DNA of 64,000 nt from NCBI GenBank assembly GCA_037954235.1, contig JBBMOA010000002.1, forward strand, positions 17,734,009 to 17,798,008, given 5' to 3'. The notes below the pieces were generated by a model, which saw only the letters and a program-made list of their open reading frames with translations, did not search any database and was not told the DNA's origin. The translations under genes were made by a program, and so were the position numbers. The stretch is from Aulostomus chinensis (taxonomy: Eukaryota > Chordata > Actinopteri > Syngnathiformes > Aulostomidae). This document shows positions 1 through 10,745 of this stretch, piece by piece (the first letter of the stretch is position 1; every line of letters starts with the position of its first letter).

Positions 1-644
1 TGTGACAGAATATTACAAATTCAGTTTTCCTGATTTGCTGAAGCACTGAACCCATTCATGCCCGGTGAGTTCATTTCTGGAATCTTTTGGCAGAATCACA
101 AACAATTTTCACCTAGCCAGACATAATTCTCAGCTCTCACTTATCTCTAAAGAAATTGTCACTCATTAAAACACCTGTAGCAATGATGAACACAGGAGGC
201 AAAAGCAAAAGCCCACCTCGAAATGGATTTGAAACCCACAGAAACCAGTTCAGAGGTCACTGGTTCACATCATGGAAAGAAATAATCAGAGACCAGAGGG
301 AGAGTGTTCATGGTGAGAGACGTGACGCTGAGGCCAACTGAAGTTTGTGATTTCATCTCCAATATTCAGGATTTACAAGCATTTTTTTCACCAGCATAGA
401 GACGCATTTCTTCTTCCACCCTTTTCTCAAAACGGTGCCTTCAATCTTCATTCACAGTAGCAACTGTCCATGTAGAGACTGTGTGGTGTGTAAGTAGCAT
501 GTGCAAGTGCATGCTAGTGGAGGGTAAGAAGGCGAGTGAAAGGAATTTAGAAATAAATGAGTCACTTTACAATTAAGGACACAGCATTAAGAGAAGAAAT
601 ACAGAGAAAAGAAGAAAAAAGAAGAGGAAAAACAGTATCAGAGA

Positions 645-730
645 GCGAGACAGCAACAGACAGACAGACAGACAGACAGACAGACTACTTTATTAATCCC
701 TTTTGGACGTTCCACCTGGGAAATTGCACT
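645..730 (-). repeat. Retroposon 3' end with (GTCT)n tail
   Basis: The minus strand reads aatttcccagg ... gggattaataaagta followed by GTCT repeats. The pairing aatttccc/gggat plus aataaag and a tetranucleotide tail is a recurrent 3' end of teleost retroposons; related copies occur at 1882 and 48580. Confidence 0.6.
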
Positions 731-1610
731 CTCCTCAACATTCATTCACAGCACTGTTACCGTAGAATAGACTATAAATGAAACCTTAGCGAAAAATAGC
801 AAAGAACAACAACCTCACAACTGTGTTACAGTTTTGGAAAACAGGAATCAAAGCTTTCGGGTTCACTCTGATGCAAGTTTATTACTTTCCTTAGAGCCAA
901 AAACGATCATAATAATTGATGGCGGTTCATGAAGAATGGATCAACTAATCACATCTTATCTGATCTTTAAGGGTTTTTTTAGGGGGGAAAAAATGGTGAT
1001 ATATTGAACTGCAGAGGGCAGTGTTAGACCATCGTAACACGGAGAGGAGGATGAGAAGCAAGAGGAGAGGGGATGGGATTTTTTTTGTCCAATATGAGAC
1101 AAAAACAAGACTAAAAATATGGATGAAAGTGAAATTTCATGCAGGCAGCAGCAACTGACTCACAATACAACAGTCGAGTTGGAAAGTGCAACCTCCAAAT
1201 TAAAAAGAGACAAAAAGACACAAAAGCCAGGCACCTCCACCACTGTTGTAAAATCAGCTTGTCACATTGTTTCCCATAAAGTCTTTTTCTTTTTCTTTTT
1301 TTTTGCCTTCAGCTTATCAAAATATCTGTATTTTCTTTGCTTGCAGCAGCAGACAAACAGCAGAGGCTCAAAGGCTTCCAAGCAGCACAACACTGGTAAA
1401 TGAAGGAGTGAAGGGGTGAGTGTGTGTGAGTGGGAGGTGACTGCAGCACTGCCTTCACCCCGGTCAGCCTCCACAAGGGTGGGTTGCCAATTAGAGGCAA
1501 CAAATATGACACACTTGACTCCCCCGCTTGAACCATGGCTGGAGATAATAGGCCTCTTCCTGCAGCTCAATCGATGACATAATGTCCCAGGGTGCATGTC
1601 TGCTTCTGTA

Positions 1611-1680
1611 CACAAACACACACACACGCACGCGCGCACACACATACACACACACAAACACACACACACACACACGCACG
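1611..1680. repeat. (CA)n-rich microsatellite
   Basis: Interrupted CA repeat with CG and TA steps. Confidence 0.95.
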
Positions 1681-1879
1681 AGTCTTTCGCTCCCTCTTCT
1701 ACTTCTTACCTGTTGGAGAGTAAAATGTCAGCTCGTTGTTTCTTACAATATAAAAGCAGAACTCACAAATACCAAAAATTGCACTCTTTTTTCACTTTTT
1801 CCAAACAATTTCCTCGAGAAGAATTGACCCATTTACCCATGATGCATAGGATCATGTATGGCTCATTCTTAGCATGCTT

Positions 1880-1917
1880 GTGAATTTCCCCCAGGGGATG
1901 AATAAAGTTTTCTGTTC
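1880..1917 (+). repeat. Retroposon 3' end
   Basis: Reads gaatttcccccaggggatg followed by aataaagttttctg, the same 3'-end signature as at 645-730 (aatttccc, gggat, aataaag) without a clean tetranucleotide tail. Confidence 0.55.
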
Positions 1918-2155
1918 TCTTCTGTTTGTCCTGTGAGAGGGCCCCACAGTCAGGTGGGGTTACACACATTAATAAGCAGATGAACCCTTTGTCAGTATTC
2001 AGGTATCAACTTGAATCACGATATGTTTGTTTCAACCCTCAGCGTCGGTGCAGCTGGTGGGTTCAAGCAAACACAGAAACTTGGCATGAACAGGGATATG
2101 AAAAGCTCCACGTGCTGCAAACCAACCCACATAACATCTTCTGAGCTGCATCACA

Positions 2156-2160
<5 letters not shown>

Positions 2161-2205
<45 letters not shown>
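2161..2205. repeat. (TG)n microsatellite
   Basis: About 22 perfect TG units. Confidence 0.97.
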
Positions 2206-2208
<3 letters not shown>

Positions 2209-3024
2209 GAGGAGAGTTTGAGGGTCAGGGGAGGAGGGACGGAGGAGCACGTAACTGTTAGAAAAAGTTAATGAAGGTCTCTGCTTGCCTTTTTTATTAT
2301 TTTTTTTTGGTTAGGGTTGAAATTGTGGAGAGGGTTGATGAGTGCTACACAGGGGACACATCCCACGCAGGTGACCCACGAGTCCCCCTCAGGTGTTGTT
2401 TATCTGAGTTGTTTTGAATGCATTACGCAGGTTACTCACGCTGGTTCACCGTCACAGCTTCTTATCATTAATGAACAAATGAGCTGAATGCTTCCTGTCT
2501 TTTTTCAGACACAATGTACAGCAGTCCTTTCAATAAAAGGTAAAAAATACTTCACATGACAAATTAAACTGTGCAATTTGTGTCTGTTGTGATAAAATAG
2601 ACTGATCAGACGTAGCTAACAGTCATTACCATATTGCAGCCTTACGAAAAGTATCAGACAGATTGGCAGAGCTACTATGTTGTATTGTTTATTGCTTTGC
2701 TCAAAGTTTTCATCTGTGATGCAACAGAACTATCAGGCAGCAGCTCTTAGGTGTCGGGACTCCTATACACTGCTGCTACATCGTCTTGTCAGGAACATTT
2801 GAATACACTAGTTAAGAGGACTCACAAATAACAACTTTTTGAAATATTGCAAAAAAAGAAATGCAAATTTCTTCTCCATCAAGTGATTTGGAGCGTATAA
2901 ATTATTTTTGTCAAAAAAAGGTTTGCATGTCTGTAACAAACAGAGTAGAAGAAGAACGCAGAAGCTAAAAATCTACCAGTGAAAAATGAGTCTGATTGCG
3001 AATATCTGCTAAATATTAGCTGAG

Positions 3025-3236
3025 CCATCCATCCATTTTTTGTTACTTGTTCCTATTAAGGGTCGCGGGGGGGGGGGGGGGGCGGGGGCTGGAGTCTATC
3101 CCAGCGGCCTTCAGGTGAGAGGCGGGGTTCACCCTGGACAGGTCACCAGTCCATCACAGGACCAACACATAGAGACAGACAACCATTCACACTCACAGTC
3201 ACACCTACAGTCAATTTAGAGTATCAATCAGCCTCA
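3025..3236 (-). mobile_element. V-type SINE copy A, 5'-truncated
   Basis: Covers only the 3' half of the SINE, from the GGAT tail (read as atccatcc) to the caatcagcctc block. The tRNA-like head is missing. Its internal C tract is expanded to a 16-base run (G on the plus strand, 3067-3082). Confidence 0.85.
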
Positions 3237-3565
3237 TAGCTGAACCAGTTCTTATGCAAAAAAGAGTTCATTTTGCCCATTTACTATTTTAAAGGGCAAA
3301 ACAACCTAAAGTGAGTCAACTAAAATTGTATTGTTTGTTTTGTTTTTTAAATAAAGTTGACTTCATTGTTTTAAAAGAAAAATTTCCATTGACCTTTTCT
3401 AATACAATACTTCAAAATGAGCATCAAAATGTGCTGGAACACGACAACTGTGGCTTTCCTGTCGAAGGTCAAGAAAATTAACACTTTTAATTTGTGTTTG
3501 AAAACCTAAATTCACTGCATTGTTTTTGATTAAATATTTGATTTTATTATTTGAGTACTACCGTT

Positions 3566-3937
3566 GGACTGCACGGTGGTGCAGTGGTTATCACTGTGGC
3601 CTCACAGCAAGAAGGTTCCGGGTTGGAGTCCCGGCTCGGGCCCGGGATCTTTCTGTGTGAGTCTGCATGTTCTCCCTGTTCCTGTGTGGGTTCTCTCTGG
3701 TACTCCAGCTTCCTCCCACAGTCCAAAGACATCAAGAGGGGACGAGGCTGATTGATACTCTAAATTGACCGTAGGTGTGACTGTGAGTGTGAATGGTTGT
3801 CTGTCTCTATGTGTTGGTCCTGTGATGGACTGGTGACCTGTCCAGGGTGAACCCCGCCTCTTGCCTGTAGATGCTGGGATAGGCTCCAGCCCCCCCGTGA
3901 CCCTTACTAGTAAGCGGAAGATGACGATGGATGGATG
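3566..3937 (+). mobile_element. V-type SINE copy B, full length, with target duplication
   Basis: tRNA-derived head with an A box (TGGTGCAGTGG, 3578-3588) and a near-consensus B box (GGGTTGGAGTCC), followed by the block tgcatgttctccctgttcct ... cagtccaaagacat, which I recognise as the conserved core of vertebrate V-SINEs (HE1, DANA/Mermaid type), then a GGAT tail. The duplication gagtactacc flanks it at 3553-3562 and 3938-3947. Open frames across this element are spurious. Confidence 0.88.
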
Positions 3938-4039
3938 GAGTACTACCATTTTCATGAATTCTTGTCAGTCCAGTTGTAATCATTGGTTACTTTTGAGAGT
4001 AACTTGTAATTTTTTTTAATCTTTCACCCTTCTTCTGTT

Positions 4040-4130
4040 GCTGAAGCACTTTGTAACGCTCATTTTGCTGTTCAAATAAAATCATTATTATATATTATCA
4101 TTATATATATTATATATCTAATATTATTAG
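4040..4130 (+). repeat. LINE-like tail (gaagcactttgtaa ... aataaaa, AT-rich)
   Basis: The block gaagcactttgtaacgctc, then caaataaaatcattattata and an AT repeat, resembles the 3' tails of teleost LINEs. No coding part was found next to it. Confidence 0.4.
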
Positions 4131-4574
4131 CCGATTTTGAACTGATCCTGGTTTTGGCCTCCGTGCCCCATCTAGATGAAGTGTGAAGCATATAGATGCT
4201 TTTCTGGGCACAACTTTTCTCAGTGGCCTACATGGTGTTTTGGGTGGTTGTTCTGAGTCTCTAAGGAGAAGCACTGGAACATGTTTGACTGCTTCATTTC
4301 CATCAATTGTTTATAAACATTTTATGTATTTGTGCAAACTGAATTGGAGAGAGTCTTTCAATTATTCAAAGAAAATAATAATAAAGAAGGTCTTCCCCCT
4401 AAAACCTGTCCCCTTCACTTCAGAAATGATGGCTCCACCCCTGGAGGGGCGGTTGCAGTAGGGGAGGAGTGGGTTTTTAGGGTGGGGATGACAGTTGTGT
4501 GCGTGCGTGAGCTTAATTTGCCCCCATTAGCTGTCAAAGTCAGGGATGTGTGGGCAACCGAGGCTCCTGGTCCT

Positions 4575-4581
<7 letters not shown>

Positions 4582-4614
<33 letters not shown>
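4582..4614. repeat. (TC)n microsatellite
   Basis: About 16 TC units in a longer pyrimidine tract (4571-4640). Confidence 0.95.
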
Positions 4615-4618
<4 letters not shown>

Positions 4619-5864
4619 TTGTCCGTCCCTCCCTCTCTTTGCTGGCAATGTCATGTTGTCAGCCCACATATGCTTGTCGGCATCGGGGGGTCAGAGGAGA
4701 CATGGGCACATGGACAGCCTCCGTCTTTTTCCTGTCGCTGTCGACACTTGTCTCCTTGCTTGTGTGGTCGCTTTTAACCCTTCAGCTGCCTCTGTCCTCT
4801 CTGCCTGCTGCTCATCCTGCCCGGCATTATTAACAGCAGCGCTTCAGTGAATTAAGAATTACTCTCACATGACTTGAACTTTTGTGGTTGTTGTTCATTT
4901 TCATGAAGGTGACGCTGTAATGAAGGATACAAGCTGTGACCTGTGCTTAAGGAAAATGACTGCAGGAAGGCTGAGTGCTGGTTTCTCACAGATAATACGA
5001 GCTCAAGATCACATTGCATGGTGGAGGCCCGCAAAGGGTTAAAATGACATGGTGGCAACAGAGACAACGCTAATGGAATCAACTGGGATCCTTTTTTGTG
5101 GGGGACAGTGGCCATGGAACTCCATTAGCTTCAAGCTAAATACTCAGAGCTGGATCTTTCTGCATTCTGGAGTGACAAAGGAGTGATGCAGGAGGGAAAA
5201 ACAACATCGGGCCCTCTTTACATCCATCTGTGAATACTTGAAAAGCAAACATTTTTCAGTGAAGGATCACTTCAAGAGGGTAATGCAGTCAATTTCATTC
5301 AGATTCATTCAGCTTGAATGAATCTGGTGGTGGTTTATGCCACTCTGTGACCTCTTGTAACATTTTATTTGAAGCACTTTGTGATGTGAACAAGAACAAC
5401 AGATGAATTTCTTGTTTCTCTGTGGATCAGCGTGCCTGACAACCCAACTGAATAAACTCATCAGCTTCAATGACTCATCTCCCTTCTCAGAGACTCGCTC
5501 TTCTTTCTTGTTCAACAAATAAAAACCAGTGATCTCATGTGTCCTGAACAATCTGCCAAAGACAGCAGTCAAGCGTTTATATCTATATGGGTAACAGTGC
5601 TTTCACCCCAGTGACCTGCCCCTGGCACCTGCCACAGGGGGCCCTCAGTCTGCCTGTCAATCAAACTCAAATGAATCCCCTCTCATCCTCCCTTCTAGTG
5701 GTTGGACTCAGTTTCTTGGGTAACTCATTACATCCCATCCCCCCAATAACTTTCCGCATTCCACATAAAGATCATATCTCCAGACACGTCCAGCAGAGCA
5801 CAGCGCCTCCCTGGATCAGCATGCATGTTGCATGCTAACCAGAAAATCCACTGACCTGGATGGT

Positions 5865-5925
5865 GCATGCATGTGCATGCATGTGCATGCGTGCGTGCGT
5901 GCATGTGTGCATTTGTGTGTGTGTG
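5865..5925. repeat. (GCATGT)n/(GCGT)n alternating purine-pyrimidine tract
   Basis: Repeats of gcatgcatgt followed by gcgt units and gtgtgt. Contains several short palindromes (tgcatgca). Confidence 0.85.
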
Positions 5926-6602
5926 AATTGATGACTGTTCTGCAGCACATTCAGTGACAGGCTGCATTTGAGTTTCATTACTGGGCTGAATGACATGATC
6001 AGAGGCGCTGCAGGTTGTAGAACAGTAGCGCAGGGCAGCTTTAACCAGGACTCATTCTGGGTGATCTCCTCGTGCTCAGTGAATGAGGGAAAGTCCGCAT
6101 GCACCGACTTTTGCAGCACATTCACACTCACACCATGACAGTATTGTCACCAATACACTTATACCATTTTACTCATTTAGTCGGCGCCAGTTATAGATGG
6201 TGTTGGTGGGGTGTAGCTTCGGAATGTCACAGTACCATTTGGACTATTCCTATAGCTCATTTTCCTTCCTGCCACTTCATTGTCTTCACCTTCTTGTTAG
6301 TTCATCACTCCTGGTCAGCTTCCACCCTGTTCCTATTTTTTCTCGTCCAATCAGCACCCACTTGTTTTTTGTGTCATTAGTTGCTATATAATGCCTCCAC
6401 ACTGCCTTCCCCTGTGATGCTCCATGAGTTTTTCTCCTGAGTGCACCTGATTTTTCTGAGTTGCTGCGCTGCCCTCTCAGCAAGTTGGAATCATACTGTC
6501 TTTGTTCAGAAACCAACACGGTCCACATTAAATTTTCACATCCGCACCTGCACACGAGCATCATTAATACAAATGTGTTCAATAGATACTCCCTGACTGT
6601 CA

Positions 6603-6620
6603 CACACTGACACACACACT

Positions 6621-6715
<95 letters not shown>
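6603..6715. repeat. (CA)n microsatellite, about 113 bp
   Basis: One of the longest CA tracts in the window; the left end is interrupted by ctgaca. Confidence 0.97.
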
Positions 6716-6717
<2 letters not shown>

Positions 6718-7655
6718 CTTCAGGCTATAAGTACCCTTGCCCCGAGTGCTCCCTTGCTGCAGTCTCCATAGCAGGCAGGGAGACAGTCTGAGTGCTTTGC
6801 TGTAACACACAGTCATCACTGTCAGAGCCATTGATTTGTCAACAACATAGTGATACACCGTAGATGGATAATGGCCCATCTTGTGCACAGTTGCTGCATT
6901 TTTCTGGACAGCAAAAGAGCATCTGTTGTTGTTTTTCTTTTCTCTCCTCTTCCTTTGCCTCCTAAAGCTCTTTCTCCCCACCCACCCGCACATCCTTGCA
7001 GTTTGGAAACAATAAAAAGAAAAGCCATGTGTCTTGTTCAGCTACTAAATAGCTGTCTGGTTTGTGTCTCCTGAGGTGGCTGCACGTCAGTGGCTAGCTC
7101 ATCTCTCAGACCACTGCATGGCCGACAAAGCTGCGGGTATAAAGATGATAAATACCCCACCTGGAGTAGGAAAAGGGCAGACAGAGAGATGGATGATGTG
7201 GAAGGAGGGAGAGTTACAGGTATAGAAATGGAGATGGATAAAAGCAGGAGATGGAACAAGGAAGAAGATGACAGAGAAAGTAGAAGTAAAATGTCCTTTA
7301 CCCGGCTGCGTGTACTCATCCCCCACTGTTTGATTAAACGCTACTTTCCCCCCATTCCCTCCTTATCTGGGATGTCGCTGCATGAAGGAGCTATCTGCTG
7401 TGTGACTGGCAGACTACTGCCTGCTGCCTCTGATAGCATTCCACTTTGGTTAGGTAAATAGGAACATAACTGAACTGAGACAATTTAAACAGTCTAAATG
7501 TAAGAAGATTAAAAGTAGCCAAACAGTTGCTGATCACAGGGATACATCACTGCTATGCACTGCTGCAGGAATCATGCAGGATTGTGTACACATCTCCTCC
7601 AAAGTCAAACAGAAAGACACAAGCATCAGAGACGCTCCCCAAAAGACACACGGAC

Positions 7656-7667
7656 AGAGAGAGAGAC

Positions 7668-7731
<64 letters not shown>
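7656..7731. repeat. (GA)n microsatellite
   Basis: A near-perfect GA tract with one CA interruption near the left end. Confidence 0.97.
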
Positions 7732-7734
<3 letters not shown>

Positions 7735-8511
7735 AAACAGAAGCAGCCTTAAGTTGTTTTTGATGCCTTTGTGCCCTCTGACCTACAAAATCACTGTCTG
7801 TGCTACACAAATGGCATGAGGCAGAGAAGCAGGATGGACCTGGGGACAAGTTTCTGCTTGGACGCCCTCATATTCGAGCCAGTGCTGCCCTGCTCTGCCC
7901 ACAGGCCTTTCCAGACCGGCCAGTGGAGTGAGCGACATATCCTGACTTTAACGCTGTGTGGCAGGGGGACCTAGAGACAGATGTTCCCTGCCACTGGCAT
8001 GGTGCTGGAGAGGAGATGGGATCTTGTGTGCACAAAAAAAGGAAGACAAAGAGAGAAACTGAGTGCTTGAATGGTGATGTTGGGGATAAGGGGTGGGGGA
8101 TGGGGGGGCAGTTGTGGTTGGTGGTGGTAGTGATGTTGTAAAAGGAGAAATAAATCAAGTCGGAGCAGTTCGTGGCAATGGCTGCTGCAGTGTCATTAGG
8201 AATCCTGTCACGCAGCAGCTCCTCTGAGCAGTCAGCAGACGCGGGTTGACAGCAGGCCAAAGAGGAATTTTAATTTTTTCCCTTTGCAGGTCTCCAGCTC
8301 CCACCTCAGCTCCACTCCCTAATGACATGCCCACGCTGCCAGTAGTAACCCCAATTCTTAACCTGGCTGCACACCTCCACGGTAAAGCTCTGATATTACC
8401 ACTAAAATATTGTTACACATGTATAATTTTATGTTTATGCTAAACCCTTTTCCAACATAATTCTCCACTCTATGAATATTAAGCTTTACAGTTAATGATT
8501 TAGTGATTGGA

Positions 8512-8575
8512 AGTTACCTCCACTAAAGACGTGACATGATCACCGGTGATGGTTTGTCTGTTAGTAGATTTTGAT
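8512..8575 (+). repeat. Dispersed repeat family X, copy 1 (fragment)
   Basis: Contains acctccactaaagacgtgac, gatcaccggtgatggttt and gtctgttagta, the first part of a widespread fish repeat (CTAAGGAGGTTATG ... TTTGTCTGTTAGCA). Related fragments are at 28291 and 54577. Confidence 0.5.
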
Positions 8576-9602
8576 TAATCGAGGTAAGACGATAGATAGA
8601 CAGTCGAAGAACATTCTGTTCAATTTTGGAATCAATAAGGAACTGTACGTGGATCAGATGACATCATATCTGTGCCCTCCGTTTGCTCAAAATGTTGCTG
8701 TATATTTTCACCTCAGATCATCAAGCCTGGGATTAGACTTGGTAAAAAGCAATTTTTATTTGGTCAATTTTGATGTTCTCACTTTGCGCCGTCTACCTCA
8801 AACACAGTGAGCAAAAATCCTTTCAAAAAGTACTTTTTTTAAAGGGAAATCCGTCTTATTCAAATTCATTTAATACATTAATGCCTTGAAATGTGGAGCA
8901 GAAAGCAACTGAAAACAATTTTTTTCTTCATGATGGGTGATAGAATTCGATTAATCAACTGGAACAAACAGCTCTTTTCTCAAAAGATAATATCTACAAC
9001 TACACATTGACATTATGTGGTGAATCTGACTTTTCTGTACAATGAAATACATCTGTGAGTATAATTTGGGATATAGATTGTATAATCATAACAGAACTTT
9101 ACAGATACGGCACAGATCTGATCAAATCAGTGTTATCGTAAGCTGCTCTGTGTCATTTATTGTGTATCCAGTCTGGTGGATAGAGGATGGTGGTAATAAC
9201 GCTGGCCGAGCAGAGCAGCAGAGTAATGCTGCACATTTCTCCTCTCAGCTGCCACTTTAATGAGCAGACAAAATGGCCACAGTTGAATAATTAATATGCG
9301 GGTCCATTAACAAGGCATTAGAATGCATTCTATCTCTTATTGATTTTTTTCTAGTCTTTTTTTTAAGTAGAAAACTTTTACTCCATCCGTAGACCACTCT
9401 GCGTCCAGCGCTGGCGAGGGTGAAATATGGCTGCTGCTGTTTAAATGTCAGCTTTGTAATTACACATGGAGCCACGAGCTGGGCAATCCCACGGCCCGAG
9501 GCCCTCTGATTTATGGTCAGGCACTGATGGCAACAGCACAGACACATCCAGACAAAAATGCATTCACATAAAAAACATCCTCTTCCCCCCCTCTCTCTCA
9601 CT

Positions 9603-9605
<3 letters not shown>

Positions 9606-9683
<78 letters not shown>
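9606..9683. repeat. (CA)n microsatellite
   Basis: Perfect run of about 39 CA units. Confidence 0.97.
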
Positions 9684-9685
<2 letters not shown>

Positions 9686-10399
9686 TTTTATTTGCTTTAT
9701 ATGGTTTAGACATTATGTTTATGCTTTCATCCATGAACAGTAAAGTCAAGAGTCGTGGTACTACAAAAAAATACATCATTGGATTTTTTTACTTACAAAA
9801 GGAATTTGTTAGGACTTGAACAAGCGAGCTTGTCTTGTCCACCGTATTCCCCCAGAGGCGCTAGTGAGCAGATCCAGAAGGGCTGCATGTATACTCAGAA
9901 CCTGGAGTTACAGCACATAACTGACAAAGCATGTGAACATTATCGAGTGTTGGAGAATAAAATTGACTGGACAATTGAAATTTTCATTGAAATTTTGAGT
10001 TGCATTCTCAGCTAATGCTAAGGAAGTTAGCATTTTCTAGTTTTTACATGACAGACAAACTTTATGATAATTTGCAGCTGCCTGTTTGTGTGTTATACCT
10101 TTAAAAGAATCATACTGCCCATAAAGATTGAGTGGTGGAAGAACTAACTGCATGAGCAATGAACAATTATTTTACATGTTTAATATCACATTTATCAATC
10201 GTCAAGACGACAACAAGAGTACACAATCATGTTTTGTGCTGCTCTACTGTAGCGCAATGCTGCAGGAAGTTAAAAGGGTACAACTATTTAAGACACTGAA
10301 GTACTACTGAGGGTGGAGCTCCCAACCTGATGGATGAAACAACTAGATAAAATAAAAGTTTAATCCACTGGTATTACTAGAGAACCTCTATTCTACCCG

Positions 10400-10745
10400 G
10401 CAACCTCTATGATCTGGTCTAGTCCTGTTTTAAACCACAGCCCTTTTGCAATTGTTGCTCCTAAGTTTTGGAATATTCTTCTGTATTGAATCAGATCTTC
10501 TGAATTTGTTACTAATTTTAATAAAAGACTAATTAGCTCATTTATGAATTGTCTTCTGCCTTTACTTCTGTCCACTTTGCTTGTTTGTTTGTTTTACTAT
10601 GTCAAGTGTTTGGTTCATCTGCATGTTTTTCTCTCTACTTTGGTATTTGTTTAATCCATTGTGTATGTGTACATTGTTGTGTATACTTGTTCCCTTGGTG
10701 TGGAGCACTTCTTAAAAAGCTATTATATTCCCCCCTGTAGAAATT
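10400..10745 (+). pseudogene. LINE 3' remnant (end of reverse transcriptase and 3' UTR)
   Basis: At 10440-10560 the plus strand reads PFAIVAPKFWNILLY, a stop, then IRSSEFVTNFNKRLIS, the C-terminal signature of L2/Rex-type LINE reverse transcriptases (FxVxAPKLWNSLP ... SFKxxLKT). A T-rich tail up to about 10740 is probably the LINE 3' UTR. Confidence 0.7.

Larger units (their letters stand above)
1..3024. other. Intergenic, left end
   Basis: Two retroposon tails (645, 1880), microsatellites at 1611 and 2161, a (T)n/(TTTC)n tract at 1283-1305. No gene recognised; the open frames lack homology and run through repeats. Confidence 0.7.

Noticed and set aside
3551..3955. Open frames reading MMSLDCGRKLEYQREPTQEQ or similar, repeated at several places (also 13701, 27447, 45121, 55460)
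   Set aside because: They are translations of the V-type SINE, recurring wherever the SINE occurs; not protein genes.
5585..5840. 83-codon plus-strand open frame as a small gene
   Set aside because: Opening codon context, composition and lack of homology give no support.
6286..6993. 235-codon minus-strand open frame with a poly-(CV) stretch
   Set aside because: Carried through the (CA)n microsatellite, which has no stops in some frames; flanking parts show no known domain.
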